Assembly (NCBI GenBank): GCA_021463145.1 | Contig: JAJTWZ010000002.1 | Location: 124,001 to 188,000 of the forward strand | Length of the DNA stretch: 64,000 bases | Source of the DNA: Blastocatellia bacterium | Lineage (GTDB): Bacteria; Acidobacteriota; Blastocatellia; UBA7656; JADIYM01 | Reading direction: 5' to 3' | Shown here: positions 43,201-51,456 of the stretch, piece by piece | Layout: each line of letters opens with the position of its first letter | Position numbering within the stretch: position 1 is the first letter of the stretch | Made by a program: the position numbers and the translations under genes | The notes under the pieces: generated by a model | Told to the model about the DNA's origin: nothing | Databases searched by the model: none | Seen by the model: only the letters and a program-made list of their open reading frames with translations

Positions 43201-45849
43201 ATGACTGGACACGAAATTCGCACCTTGTTCCTCGAATTCTTCGAGAGGCGCGGTCATCGCGTCGTGAAGAGCTCGCCCCTGCTGCCCGCCAACGACCCGA
43301 CCCTGCTCTTCACGAACGCCGGGATGAACCAGTTCAAGGACGTATTCACGGGGCAGGAGACGCGCGATTACAACCGCGCGGTCACCTCGCAGAAGTGCGT
43401 GCGGGCCGGCGGCAAGCACAACGACCTCGACGAGGTCGGCAAGACCGCGCGCCACCACACCTTTTTCGAGATGCTCGGTAATTTTTCGTTCGGCAACTAC
43501 TTCAAAGAAGACGCCATCCGGTTCGCGTGGGATCTGCTCGTCGGCGAGTTGAAGCTGGATCCCGAACGGCTCTGGTTTTCGGTCTTCGAAGGCAACGAAC
43601 GAGTGCCGGCCGACGAGGAAGCGGCGGAGCTGTGGCAGAAGGCCGGCGCGCCAGCGAGCCGCATTCTCCGGTTCGGCGCCAAGGACAACTTCTGGCAGAT
43701 GGGCGACACGGGCCCGTGCGGTCCGTGCTCCGAAATCCACTACTTCATGGGCGACGACCCGGCTCAGAACGTCGCCGAATTCGTCAACGGGCCCGGCGAC
43801 ACGATCATGGAGATCTGGAATCTCGTCTTCATGCAGTACGAGCGGTTCGCCGACGGGTCGTTGACTCCGCTGCCGGCGCCTTCGGTCGATACCGGCATGG
43901 GCCTCGAGCGTATCGCGTGCGTCGTGCAGGACGTCACCTCCAACTACGAAACCGATCTCGTAAAGCCGATCATCGAGTTCACGGCCGGCCTGTGCGGCAA
44001 GACCTACGTTTACGACTCGGACCACGGCGTGTCGATGCGGGTCATCGCCGATCACGCGCGCTCGACTTCGTTCCTGATCGCCGACGGCATCTTTCCCGGC
44101 AACGAGGGGCGCTCGTACGTATTGCGAAAGATCATGCGCCGCGCGCTATGGCACGGAAGGCTGCTCGGTATGGAGACGCCGTTCTTCTCCAAGGTCTGCA
44201 ACTTCGTTGTCGACTGGATGGCAACCGCCTACCCGGAGCTCGGCGATGCGCGGCAGACGATCTCTCGCGTCGTCACGACCGAGGAGAAGCTCTTCGCATC
44301 GACGCTGTCGAACGGATTGAAGCGGCTCGACGATCTGCTCGAAGAGACTGGAGGCGATCTACCGGCGGGCAAGGACCTCGCACGGTTGTACGACACGTTT
44401 GGCCTGCGCCCGGACCTCATCGCCTACGTCCTCGAGTCGAAAGGTCTCGTGTACGACGACGATGCGTTCAAGGCAGGACTCGAGCAGCTGCAGTCCCACG
44501 CCGAGGGCGATGCATTCAAGGCGGCGGGAAAGGAGGTTCGCGAGGTTCTGAAGTCGCTCGCCGGCGAAGGCGTTTCGTCCGAGTTTCGAGGTTACGAGGA
44601 AGTCGAGAGCAGCGGCGTCCGCATTGTCGCGCTGATCGAGGGCGACGCGCGCGTCGCCTCGCTCGGCGCGGGCGGCAGTGGTGAGGTCGTCCTCGACCGC
44701 ACTCCATTCTATGCCGAGGCCGGTGGACAGGTGGGCGACACCGGATGGCTCGAGGGCGACGGTTCGCGCGCGACGGTCGCCGGCACCCGATCGGGGGCGC
44801 CAGGGTTGATCGTCCATTCGGTCACCGTCGATCGCGGAGTGCTGAAGGTCGGCGACACTCTCGACGCTCGCGTCGATGCCGAAAAGCGGCGGCGAACGCG
44901 TGCGAATCACACGGCGACGCACCTTCTGCACGCCGCACTCAAGGAAGTGCTCGGCCTCCACGTCAAGCAGGCGGGCTCGCTCGTGGCGCCTGACCGGCTC
45001 AGATTCGATTTCACCCACTTCGCGCCACTCACGGCCGACGAGATCTTCGAGATCGAGCGGCTCGTCAACGAGCAGATACTGCGCAACCAGCCGCTCGACA
45101 CCCAGGTCCAGGACCTCGAGACCGCGATGGCGTCAGGTGCGGTTGCCCTGTTCGGCGAGAAATACGGCGACCGCGTGCGAGTCGTTTCGGTGCCGGGCTT
45201 CTCGACGGAGCTGTGTGGTGGCACGCACGTGCGAGCAACGGGCGACATCGGACTGTTCAAGATCGTCAGCGACGCATCTATCGCGTCGGGAGTGCGGCGT
45301 CTCGAAGCCCTGACGGCCGATGGCGCCTTCGAACGGTACCAGCAGGACGAAGCGCTGCTCGGGGCGCTCGCCCAGCGCTTCCGGACGACGCCTGCGGAAT
45401 TGCTTGCGCAGATCGACCAATTGAACGATCGGCTGCGCCGCGCGGAGCGCGAGGCCGAGTCGCTGCGGATGAAGCTGGCATCGGCGTCGGCGGCGTCTTC
45501 ACTCGATGCCGCGCGCGAGATCGGCGGCGTGAAGGTTCTCGCTCAACGGGTTGGCGACCTCGACGCGAACGGGATGCGGCAACTCGCCGACCAGCTGGCC
45601 CAGAAACTGCGTTCGGGCGTAGTCGTGCTCGGGCTTGCCGACGATGGCAAGGCATCGCTCGTAGTCCGCGTCACGGACGACCTGACGGGCAGGCTGCAGG
45701 CCGGAAAGCTCGTTAGCGAGATCGCTGCCGTGGTTGGCGGCAAGGGCGGCGGAAAGCCCGACATGGCGATGGCGGGCGGAAAGGAGGCGGAGAAACTCGA
45801 CGCGGCTCTCGAGCAGAGCTTCGTGGCCGTTGCGGCAATGCTGGGTTGA
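43201..45849 (+). CDS. alaS: Alanyl-tRNA synthetase
   Basis: Charges tRNA-Ala. The 882-residue product has the class II catalytic core with RHHTFFEMLGNFSFGNYFK, GPCGPCSEIHY and the MGLERIA segment, then the editing domain with HTATHLLH and CGGTHV (the Cys/His zinc site), and the C-terminal C-Ala/DHHA1 domain (VVGGKGGGKPDMAMAGG). It is complete and of normal length. ATG 43201 fits the family start (EIRTLFLEFFERRGH). Confidence 0.97.
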   Translation: MTGHEIRTLFLEFFERRGHRVVKSSPLLPANDPTLLFTNAGMNQFKDVFTGQETRDYNRAVTSQKCVRAGGKHNDLDEVGKTARHHTFFEMLGNFSFGNYFKEDAIRFAWDLLVGELKLDPERLWFSVFEGNERVPADEEAAELWQKAGAPASRILRFGAKDNFWQMGDTGPCGPCSEIHYFMGDDPAQNVAEFVNGPGDTIMEIWNLVFMQYERFADGSLTPLPAPSVDTGMGLERIACVVQDVTSNYETDLVKPIIEFTAGLCGKTYVYDSDHGVSMRVIADHARSTSFLIADGIFPGNEGRSYVLRKIMRRALWHGRLLGMETPFFSKVCNFVVDWMATAYPELGDARQTISRVVTTEEKLFASTLSNGLKRLDDLLEETGGDLPAGKDLARLYDTFGLRPDLIAYVLESKGLVYDDDAFKAGLEQLQSHAEGDAFKAAGKEVREVLKSLAGEGVSSEFRGYEEVESSGVRIVALIEGDARVASLGAGGSGEVVLDRTPFYAEAGGQVGDTGWLEGDGSRATVAGTRSGAPGLIVHSVTVDRGVLKVGDTLDARVDAEKRRRTRANHTATHLLHAALKEVLGLHVKQAGSLVAPDRLRFDFTHFAPLTADEIFEIERLVNEQILRNQPLDTQVQDLETAMASGAVALFGEKYGDRVRVVSVPGFSTELCGGTHVRATGDIGLFKIVSDASIASGVRRLEALTADGAFERYQQDEALLGALAQRFRTTPAELLAQIDQLNDRLRRAEREAESLRMKLASASAASSLDAAREIGGVKVLAQRVGDLDANGMRQLADQLAQKLRSGVVVLGLADDGKASLVVRVTDDLTGRLQAGKLVSEIAAVVGGKGGGKPDMAMAGGKEAEKLDAALEQSFVAVAAMLG

Positions 45850-45871
45850 GGCGGCGTCCGATGCGAGGGCA

Positions 45872-45897
45872 GAGCCGGCAGCGATCGCGACCGGCTC
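45872..45897. terminator. Possible bidirectional hairpin
   Basis: GAGCCGG (45872-45878) pairs with CCGGCTC (45891-45897) between the convergent alaS and outer-membrane gene ends; the loop is itself partly palindromic. No T run. Confidence 0.3.
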
Positions 45898-45931
45898 CGA
45901 TCTCGTATCGCAAGATGCGCTTCCGTCCGGC

Positions 45932-47347
45932 TCAGAACCCCCGGCTGAAGACGAGCCGGACCTTGTCGTCTTCGTTCGAATGCGCGTAGTCGGCCCGGAT
46001 ACCGAACCCCTTCGAGATCCGCACGGCGACGCCGACTCCACCATCCACCTCGAAGAAGTCCGAATCGAAATCCTCCCCGAAATTCAGCGGAGAGCCCGCT
46101 GGCACCTCGAACCCGTGCCCCCACACTTGACCCGCATCTCCGAAAGCGATCACGTCGAGCCCCTTGTCCTCGTCGTCACCGAAGCGCATGACCGTCTGCC
46201 GCAGCTCCAGCTGGAACAGCAGCGAGTTCGAGCCCGTGAAGCGGAACGTGTCGAAGCCCCGCAGGCTCGAATTCCCGCCGAGGCGCGGCAAGCTGTAGAA
46301 CGGAATGAAGCTCCCGCCCTTCGGGTCGTTCAGATCCGTAAAGAACCGGCCCGCCAGCGACGTGCGGTCGCTAAACAGCGGCAGGTAGCCCCGAAGGTCG
46401 AAGGTCGTCTGCACCCAGCCGACGTCGTGGAGCCCCGTGCCGTCGTCGTCTCCGGTGCCGTCGTGCGAGGCGACGCGCGCGTACACGTAGCCGCCCTTCG
46501 TCAGCCCGTCGTCGTTGTTGCGAGCGTCGTACTCGAGATAGGCGCCGTAGCTGATGTACCGCGTGCCTTCCTGCAGTCCCGGAACGATCGGCCGTGAGCC
46601 GTTCGGGTCCGGGAACAGAATGTCGGGATTCCCGGCATAGTAGGGTTGGTACACGGCGAAGATGCTCGGATCCCCGTCGTCATCGCCTTCATAGAGGCTA
46701 TGCGATCGGTGCTCGACGTAGACGCCGATGTCGAGATCCTTTGTGAAGTCGTAGTGAAGAGTCCCGGCAAACGACCGTTGCTCGAGGTCGTAGTTCGTCT
46801 CTCCGCCAAAGAGCAGCCCGTTGACCGGATTCACGCCTGTCTCGACCATGGATTCCGGACCGACGCCGAAGAAGTTGTCCTTCGGCCGGCGCAGGTAGCG
46901 GAAGCGGGCGTCCGCTCCCCAGCCTTCGCCGCCTGGGCTCACGACCGCGCCGACCTCGTAGAGCTGGTACTTCCGGACGGAGAACGCCATCGCGCCGTAG
47001 AGTTCGAAGTTGTCGATCGACTTGCCCGACGTGATCTGCAGGCCGCCCGAAAGCCCCGCACCTTCGGGAATACCGCCGAATATCGCGTTGAAGTGGCCCG
47101 AGCCGTCCTTGCTGTCGAGCCCGATGAGCGTGAAGCTTTCGCGATTCGGCGCGTTGCGCTCGAAGCTTCGCACACGATCCTGGAAGCCGGCCGCCGCTCC
47201 GCCTCCTCCACCCTGCGGTGCCGCCATGATGTCGATCGGGAACATGACGTTCGAGGCACGGCCGCCATCCTGGGCGAGCGCGGGCGCGGCCGCGACGAGG
47301 CAAAGTGCAGCCGCGGCGGCAGAAGGAAGGATCGTGGAAAGTCTCAT
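45932..47347 (-). CDS. Outer-membrane beta-barrel protein (Omp85/surface-antigen-like)
   Basis: A 471-residue protein with a signal peptide (about 1-25, ending ALAQDG). The bulk is alternating beta strands, and the segment SLRGFDTFRFTGSNSLLFQLELRQ is typical of bacterial surface antigen/Omp85 barrels. The last residue is Phe, as the barrel-assembly machinery prefers. No POTRA domains are evident, so it is not BamA itself. ATG 47347 has AAGGAG upstream. It starts 19 bp after the ruvA stop, an unusual pairing. Confidence 0.82.
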   Translation of the reverse strand: MRLSTILPSAAAAALCLVAAAPALAQDGGRASNVMFPIDIMAAPQGGGGGAAAGFQDRVRSFERNAPNRESFTLIGLDSKDGSGHFNAIFGGIPEGAGLSGGLQITSGKSIDNFELYGAMAFSVRKYQLYEVGAVVSPGGEGWGADARFRYLRRPKDNFFGVGPESMVETGVNPVNGLLFGGETNYDLEQRSFAGTLHYDFTKDLDIGVYVEHRSHSLYEGDDDGDPSIFAVYQPYYAGNPDILFPDPNGSRPIVPGLQEGTRYISYGAYLEYDARNNDDGLTKGGYVYARVASHDGTGDDDGTGLHDVGWVQTTFDLRGYLPLFSDRTSLAGRFFTDLNDPKGGSFIPFYSLPRLGGNSSLRGFDTFRFTGSNSLLFQLELRQTVMRFGDDEDKGLDVIAFGDAGQVWGHGFEVPAGSPLNFGEDFDSDFFEVDGGVGVAVRISKGFGIRADYAHSNEDDKVRLVFSRGF

Positions 47348-47366
47348 GTATTCGGGCTCCTTGAAA

Positions 47367-47975
47367 TCACCTGGAGAGCTGTTTGAGCGCCTGTCGCAGC
47401 ACGTGTTCGATCGTTCGGTCGGTTTCGGTCTCGAGTACCCGTCCGACGACCTTGTCGGCCGTCGCTTTCGGGTAGCCGAGCGAGACGAGCGCCGCAACGA
47501 CGTCATCGCGGGTGGCATCCACGTCGACGGCCGCAACGGCGGTCGTTTCCTCGTCGGTCCCGGGTTGGGCGAGCTGGCCAATCTTGTCGCGCAACTCGAT
47601 CACGACTCGCTCCGCGGTCTTGCGGCCAACGCCGGGAATCGAGATCAACCGGGCCAGATCGTTGGCCCGTATTGCCGCTATCAGGTCGTCAGGACTCGTG
47701 CCTGAAAGGAACGTGATGCCGAGTTTCGGCCCGATGCCGGATACGGAAGTCAGCCGGAGGAAAAGCTCCTTCTCGCGCGCCGTCCGGAATCCGAAGAGCT
47801 GAATGGCGTCCTCGCGCACGTGCGTGTGCACACGAAGCGACGCTTGAGCCCCGACATCGCCAAGTTCGTAGAAGGTGGAAACGGGGATCGTCACCTCATA
47901 CCCGACGCCGTGAACATCGATGACGACGGAGTTGGGCTGCTTGCCGAGGATCGTCCCGCTGAGGTGCGCAATCAC
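47367..47975 (-). CDS. ruvA: Holliday junction branch migration protein RuvA
   Basis: DNA-binding subunit of the RuvABC recombination complex, 202 residues. The N-terminal OB fold (MIAHLSGTILGK; VHGVGYEVTIPVSTFYEL), two helix-hairpin-helix motifs (LTSVSGIGPKLG and LISIPGVGRKTAERVVIELRDK), a flexible linker, and the C-terminal RuvB-contacting domain (VVAALVSLGYPKATADKVV) are all present. It begins with GTG. Neither ruvB nor ruvC is adjacent. Confidence 0.96.
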   Translation of the reverse strand: MIAHLSGTILGKQPNSVVIDVHGVGYEVTIPVSTFYELGDVGAQASLRVHTHVREDAIQLFGFRTAREKELFLRLTSVSGIGPKLGITFLSGTSPDDLIAAIRANDLARLISIPGVGRKTAERVVIELRDKIGQLAQPGTDEETTAVAAVDVDATRDDVVAALVSLGYPKATADKVVGRVLETETDRTIEHVLRQALKQLSR

Positions 47976-48091
47976 TGGGCGGCAGTCTACGGGAGGCTTT
48001 CAGAACTGGTCAATCCGGGGTGAATTGCCGCTCTGGGAGCCGAAAATGGCCGGGTTTTGCGCGAACTGGCGCGTTCGTGTAGATTGCGGCC

Positions 48092-49402
48092 ATGCGAGGA
48101 ATCGAGACGCTGCTCTGCTGCGCGCTGGCCGTCGGAGCGGTGTGGGGCTCCGCACCGGTATCCGGTCAGATTCCGACAACGCGTCCTCGGACCACGACGC
48201 AGTCGCCACCGCCGGCCGGTTCCGCGCCGAAGAGCTCGGCGGCGTCTGAGCCAGATGGGGCGGCGAAGCCCGACGGACCAGCCGCCCGACCGGGGCAAAC
48301 CCCGCCTCGCGACGCGCCCGCGGGATCGACTTTCGTCGAACTTCAGGGCCAGATTGCGGATGCGATCCGCCAGGGACAGCTTGGACGGGCACTCACACTC
48401 GCCGAACGTCAGCGCACGCTGTACCCCAACGAAATGAAGGCCTCGGCCGATCTGGCTGGCGTGTATCTGCTTCGTGGGGATGCGGCACGCGCGGAACCTG
48501 TGCTGCGGGCGGCGATCACGCAGAAGAATGCGCTCTACTCCGGAAACGTCCAGTCGTTGCTGGGCGAGATCTACACGAGTCTCGGACAGATCGCGCTCGA
48601 CTCGAGACGGCCGACGGATGCGATCTCGTTCTTGCTGCGCGCGGTCGACAATGCGCCAACTGCTTCCCGGGCCAGATACCTGCTTGCCGCCGCCCTCGAC
48701 ATGAGCGGCGATCCAGAGCGCGCATCGCGGGAGATTCGCGCTGCGTTCGACGTGGATTCCGCATCTGCGCGTCCCGCAGACTATCGGTTGCTCGCAAGGA
48801 CGGCTCGAGCGACAGGCGACGCGAAAGCAGCCGTGACCTCGCTCTTCCAGGCCACGGCCCGATTTCCGATGGACGTGTCTCTGCGAATGGACTACGCCGC
48901 GTCGCTGGTGGATGCAAAGCAGCCCACGCGGGCGCTCTTCGAGCTTTTGTATCTGAAGTCCGTCCTGCGTGCCGACGCGCCTCAGCATTCCGAGATCGAC
49001 GGAAGGATCGAGAAATTGCGGGCTGAGGCCGAAGCATCCAAGCCCGAGCCCGAACCTCAGCTCGAGGCGATGTTCTCGTACCTTGCAGACGCCGAATCGG
49101 AACAGCACGACAGCGCCTTGCCGACTATCCAGGACGTGGTGGCGATGGACGAAGGCTCCTCGGTCGTGCCGCTGCTCCTGCTGGGCCGAAGCCTCAAGGC
49201 AACGGGGCGGTTTGGCGAGGCGGAGCGCGTGTTGCTGGCGCTCGCCGAACGGGAACCGCAGAGTGTGCCGATCCTCGCCGAACTTGCGGACCTCTACTAT
49301 GCGGAGGGCCGGCTCGAAGGCGCCCGGAGGGTGGTGGACCGGGCGGAGAAGGTCGATCCACAAAACCCGCGCCTCGTCGCGGTGACAACGTACTGGAAGT
49401 AG
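48092..49402 (+). CDS. Exported TPR protein
   Basis: A 436-residue protein. The signal peptide (about 1-25) is followed by a Pro/Thr/Ser-rich stretch (about 27-75) and TPR-like helical pairs from residue 80 to the end, with a charged break near 315. It has no enzyme domain; it probably scaffolds an envelope or periplasmic complex. It is divergent from ruvA with a 116-bp gap. Confidence 0.72.
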   Translation: MRGIETLLCCALAVGAVWGSAPVSGQIPTTRPRTTTQSPPPAGSAPKSSAASEPDGAAKPDGPAARPGQTPPRDAPAGSTFVELQGQIADAIRQGQLGRALTLAERQRTLYPNEMKASADLAGVYLLRGDAARAEPVLRAAITQKNALYSGNVQSLLGEIYTSLGQIALDSRRPTDAISFLLRAVDNAPTASRARYLLAAALDMSGDPERASREIRAAFDVDSASARPADYRLLARTARATGDAKAAVTSLFQATARFPMDVSLRMDYAASLVDAKQPTRALFELLYLKSVLRADAPQHSEIDGRIEKLRAEAEASKPEPEPQLEAMFSYLADAESEQHDSALPTIQDVVAMDEGSSVVPLLLLGRSLKATGRFGEAERVLLALAEREPQSVPILAELADLYYAEGRLEGARRVVDRAEKVDPQNPRLVAVTTYWK

Positions 49403-49540
49403 GCGCGCGACGGCAGTTCGAACCCTCGCCGCCAGACATCGACCCCATTGATTCGATCGGACCTCAGCTCCGCGGTCCAGGCTGCTTCGCGGTGCGCCCT
49501 TCACTCTCGAGCGGCTTAACCGTGCGTAATTAGCGTGCCT

Positions 49541-50143
49541 CTAGCGGTCGAGGCCGCGCACGGCCAACATCTCCTTCAGCTTCGCAAAGCAACGCGCCCG
49601 GGTCGGACCGATACTGCCGATCGGAATGCCCAGGCGGCGCGCAACATCCCGGTAATTCGCGTCGTCGTCGTTCAGGAAGGCTTCGAGAAGTGTCCTGCAG
49701 CGATCGGACATTTCGGAGAGCGCGGAGCGAAGAAGCTGAGCGCGCTCGAGTTTCTCGCGGTCTTCGTCAGCTAACGGCCGAACGTCCGGCAGATCGCTAT
49801 CGGTCGAACTCGCGCCGTCTTCCCGTTCATTCTCGAGGGAGACGGTTCGCTTGGCCCGGCGCGACGCCCGGATTGCCTCGCGGCTTGCGGTCGTGAGCAG
49901 CCAGCCGCCGAGCCGGGCCGGGTCGCGAATCGTGCCAAGCCGTTGGTAGAGCAGGACGCAGACACATTGAAAAATGTCGGCTGACGCTTCCGGGGAAAGG
50001 CCCATTCGGCGCGGGACGGAGTAAATGAGGCCCTGATAACGCGAGATCAGTTCTCGCCAGGCGGCGTCGTCGCCGGCCAGGCATTGATCGATCAGGTCGG
50101 ACTCGGTGGAAGGTTCCTGGGCGGGCATGGCTCGATGCGGCAT
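49541..50143 (-). CDS. Sigma-70-family RNA polymerase sigma factor
   Basis: About 200 residues. Region 2 has DLIDQCLAGDDAAWRELISRYQGLIY and DIFQCVCVLLYQRL, and region 4 has LSEMSDRCRTLLEAFLNDDDANYRDVARRLGIPIGSIGPTRARCFAKL. The group is close to the ECF sigma factors of Planctomycetes and Acidobacteria. No anti-sigma gene is adjacent. Either ATG 50143 or 50128 could start it. Confidence 0.85.
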   Translation of the reverse strand: MPHRAMPAQEPSTESDLIDQCLAGDDAAWRELISRYQGLIYSVPRRMGLSPEASADIFQCVCVLLYQRLGTIRDPARLGGWLLTTASREAIRASRRAKRTVSLENEREDGASSTDSDLPDVRPLADEDREKLERAQLLRSALSEMSDRCRTLLEAFLNDDDANYRDVARRLGIPIGSIGPTRARCFAKLKEMLAVRGLDR

Positions 50144-50470
50144 TTCAGCACAAAGCCCGGAACGACTCAACGGACACGACTTGCGGTCTTTGGCCCAGGG
50201 AATGCTGTGTCCGAAGGAAACGATAACAGCCGGGAACTGCCGGTACGCGCAAGGATCGACAGTCCGCACCGGAGCAACCGGAGCCGTTGTGGACACAGAC
50301 GGCGTGCCGGAGGCGTACCAGGAGCGCCAGCGAAGGGCCGGAGGCGCGCACGGCACCGTCCGAGCCACCGTCGGCCGAGCGGAGTCGCACCCGGAGCGCC
50401 CTGCTGCAGAGCGCCCCATACCGAGTGAGGCCTTCGCCGCGCCGCTTTACAACCGGCGCCCGCGAAACGC
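50144..50470. other. Intergenic region, no gene seen
   Basis: A 327-bp gap upstream of the sigma-factor gene on the minus strand. A frame is open through much of it but has poor codon content and no matching motif; it should hold the sigma gene promoter. Confidence 0.4.
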
Positions 50471-51316
50471 CTACTTGCCCTTTAGCTTCGACTTCGCCGC
50501 CGGGCGCTCGGAGTACTCCTGCCTGGGCCGCGGCGAGTCGTTGAGGTGCAGATGCACGCCGGTAGCCAGCGTGTCGAGGGGCCGGCCGCTCGAGATGACC
50601 TTCAGGTTGTGCGCCGCCACACGCTCCTCGCTCGAGAAGTCGAGCACCCGCATCCGAAGCGATCGCCCGTGCTGCACGATGAACTGCACGTGCGCCGCAT
50701 TCAAATCCCTCACCCTTACATCCACGGCGCGACCGTATCCATACAGGCGCGAGTGAACCGGCGTGTCACGGCCCGTCAGGGTGAACTCGCGGCCGAACTT
50801 CTTCTGGAAACGGCTCTGCAACTCGGCAACTCGAACCAGGAACCTGGCGTCGGCCAAGTCCCCGCCAAGCGCAAGGTCCGCGTCCGTCGGGAGGTCCTCC
50901 TGGCGGAAATCCTCCCTCGTGGCCTCGTACGCCTGCAGCGGCCAGACGGAGTCGCCCTCCGCGTTCACGCCGATAGTCGTGTACCGATTCACCTTCTCGA
51001 CCGTCTCGCGGTACGCGGCCATCAACGCCGGGTCCGAACGCAGATCGAAGCCGGAATCGAGGAACGCATCGACGGCGTCGTCGAACGCCGCGCGCGAGTG
51101 TTCGAAGTCGCCGCGCGTGAAACTTGCCTCACCGGCGGCCAGGCGTGAACTCGCAAGGGCGACGATCCTCCGCTGCTCGTCGGCCGGTGGCGGCGTCCCG
51201 ATGCCCCGCGCCTGCGCGAGCGCTCCGGTGCACGCAAAAGCAAGCACGGCAAACACGCCGGCCGGTCGCGACAGGAATCGCGTTCTGGAATCGCTTCTCT
51301 TCACAGCCTTTGCCAT
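50471..51316 (-). CDS. Exported hypothetical protein, possible peptidase M15-like domain
   Basis: A 281-residue exported protein. A signal peptide covers about 1-35 (ending TGALAQA). The middle is helical (about 45-160). The C-terminal third contains HSRLYGYGRAVDVRVRD and then TGVHLHLND, which recall the SxHxxGxAxD and HxH zinc sites of D-Ala-D-Ala peptidases, although the first His is shifted. It could be a degenerate or divergent murein peptidase. Start ATG 51316. Confidence 0.6.
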   Translation of the reverse strand: MAKAVKRSDSRTRFLSRPAGVFAVLAFACTGALAQARGIGTPPPADEQRRIVALASSRLAAGEASFTRGDFEHSRAAFDDAVDAFLDSGFDLRSDPALMAAYRETVEKVNRYTTIGVNAEGDSVWPLQAYEATREDFRQEDLPTDADLALGGDLADARFLVRVAELQSRFQKKFGREFTLTGRDTPVHSRLYGYGRAVDVRVRDLNAAHVQFIVQHGRSLRMRVLDFSSEERVAAHNLKVISSGRPLDTLATGVHLHLNDSPRPRQEYSERPAAKSKLKGK

Positions 51317-51456
51317 CGTAACAAACTCTCCAGCCAGCCGTCGCGTTCCACGAAGTCTCCAGGCAGCGACGCCACCGCTCCCGCCCCCTTGACGCACAGG
51401 CCGCAACGCCAGTCCCAAGACCTCGCCGCCATCGCACTGCCTGCAACGGATCCGAT

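Noticed and set aside
45932-47347. BamA
   Set aside because: It has the barrel and terminal Phe, but no POTRA repeats and it is far shorter than BamA.
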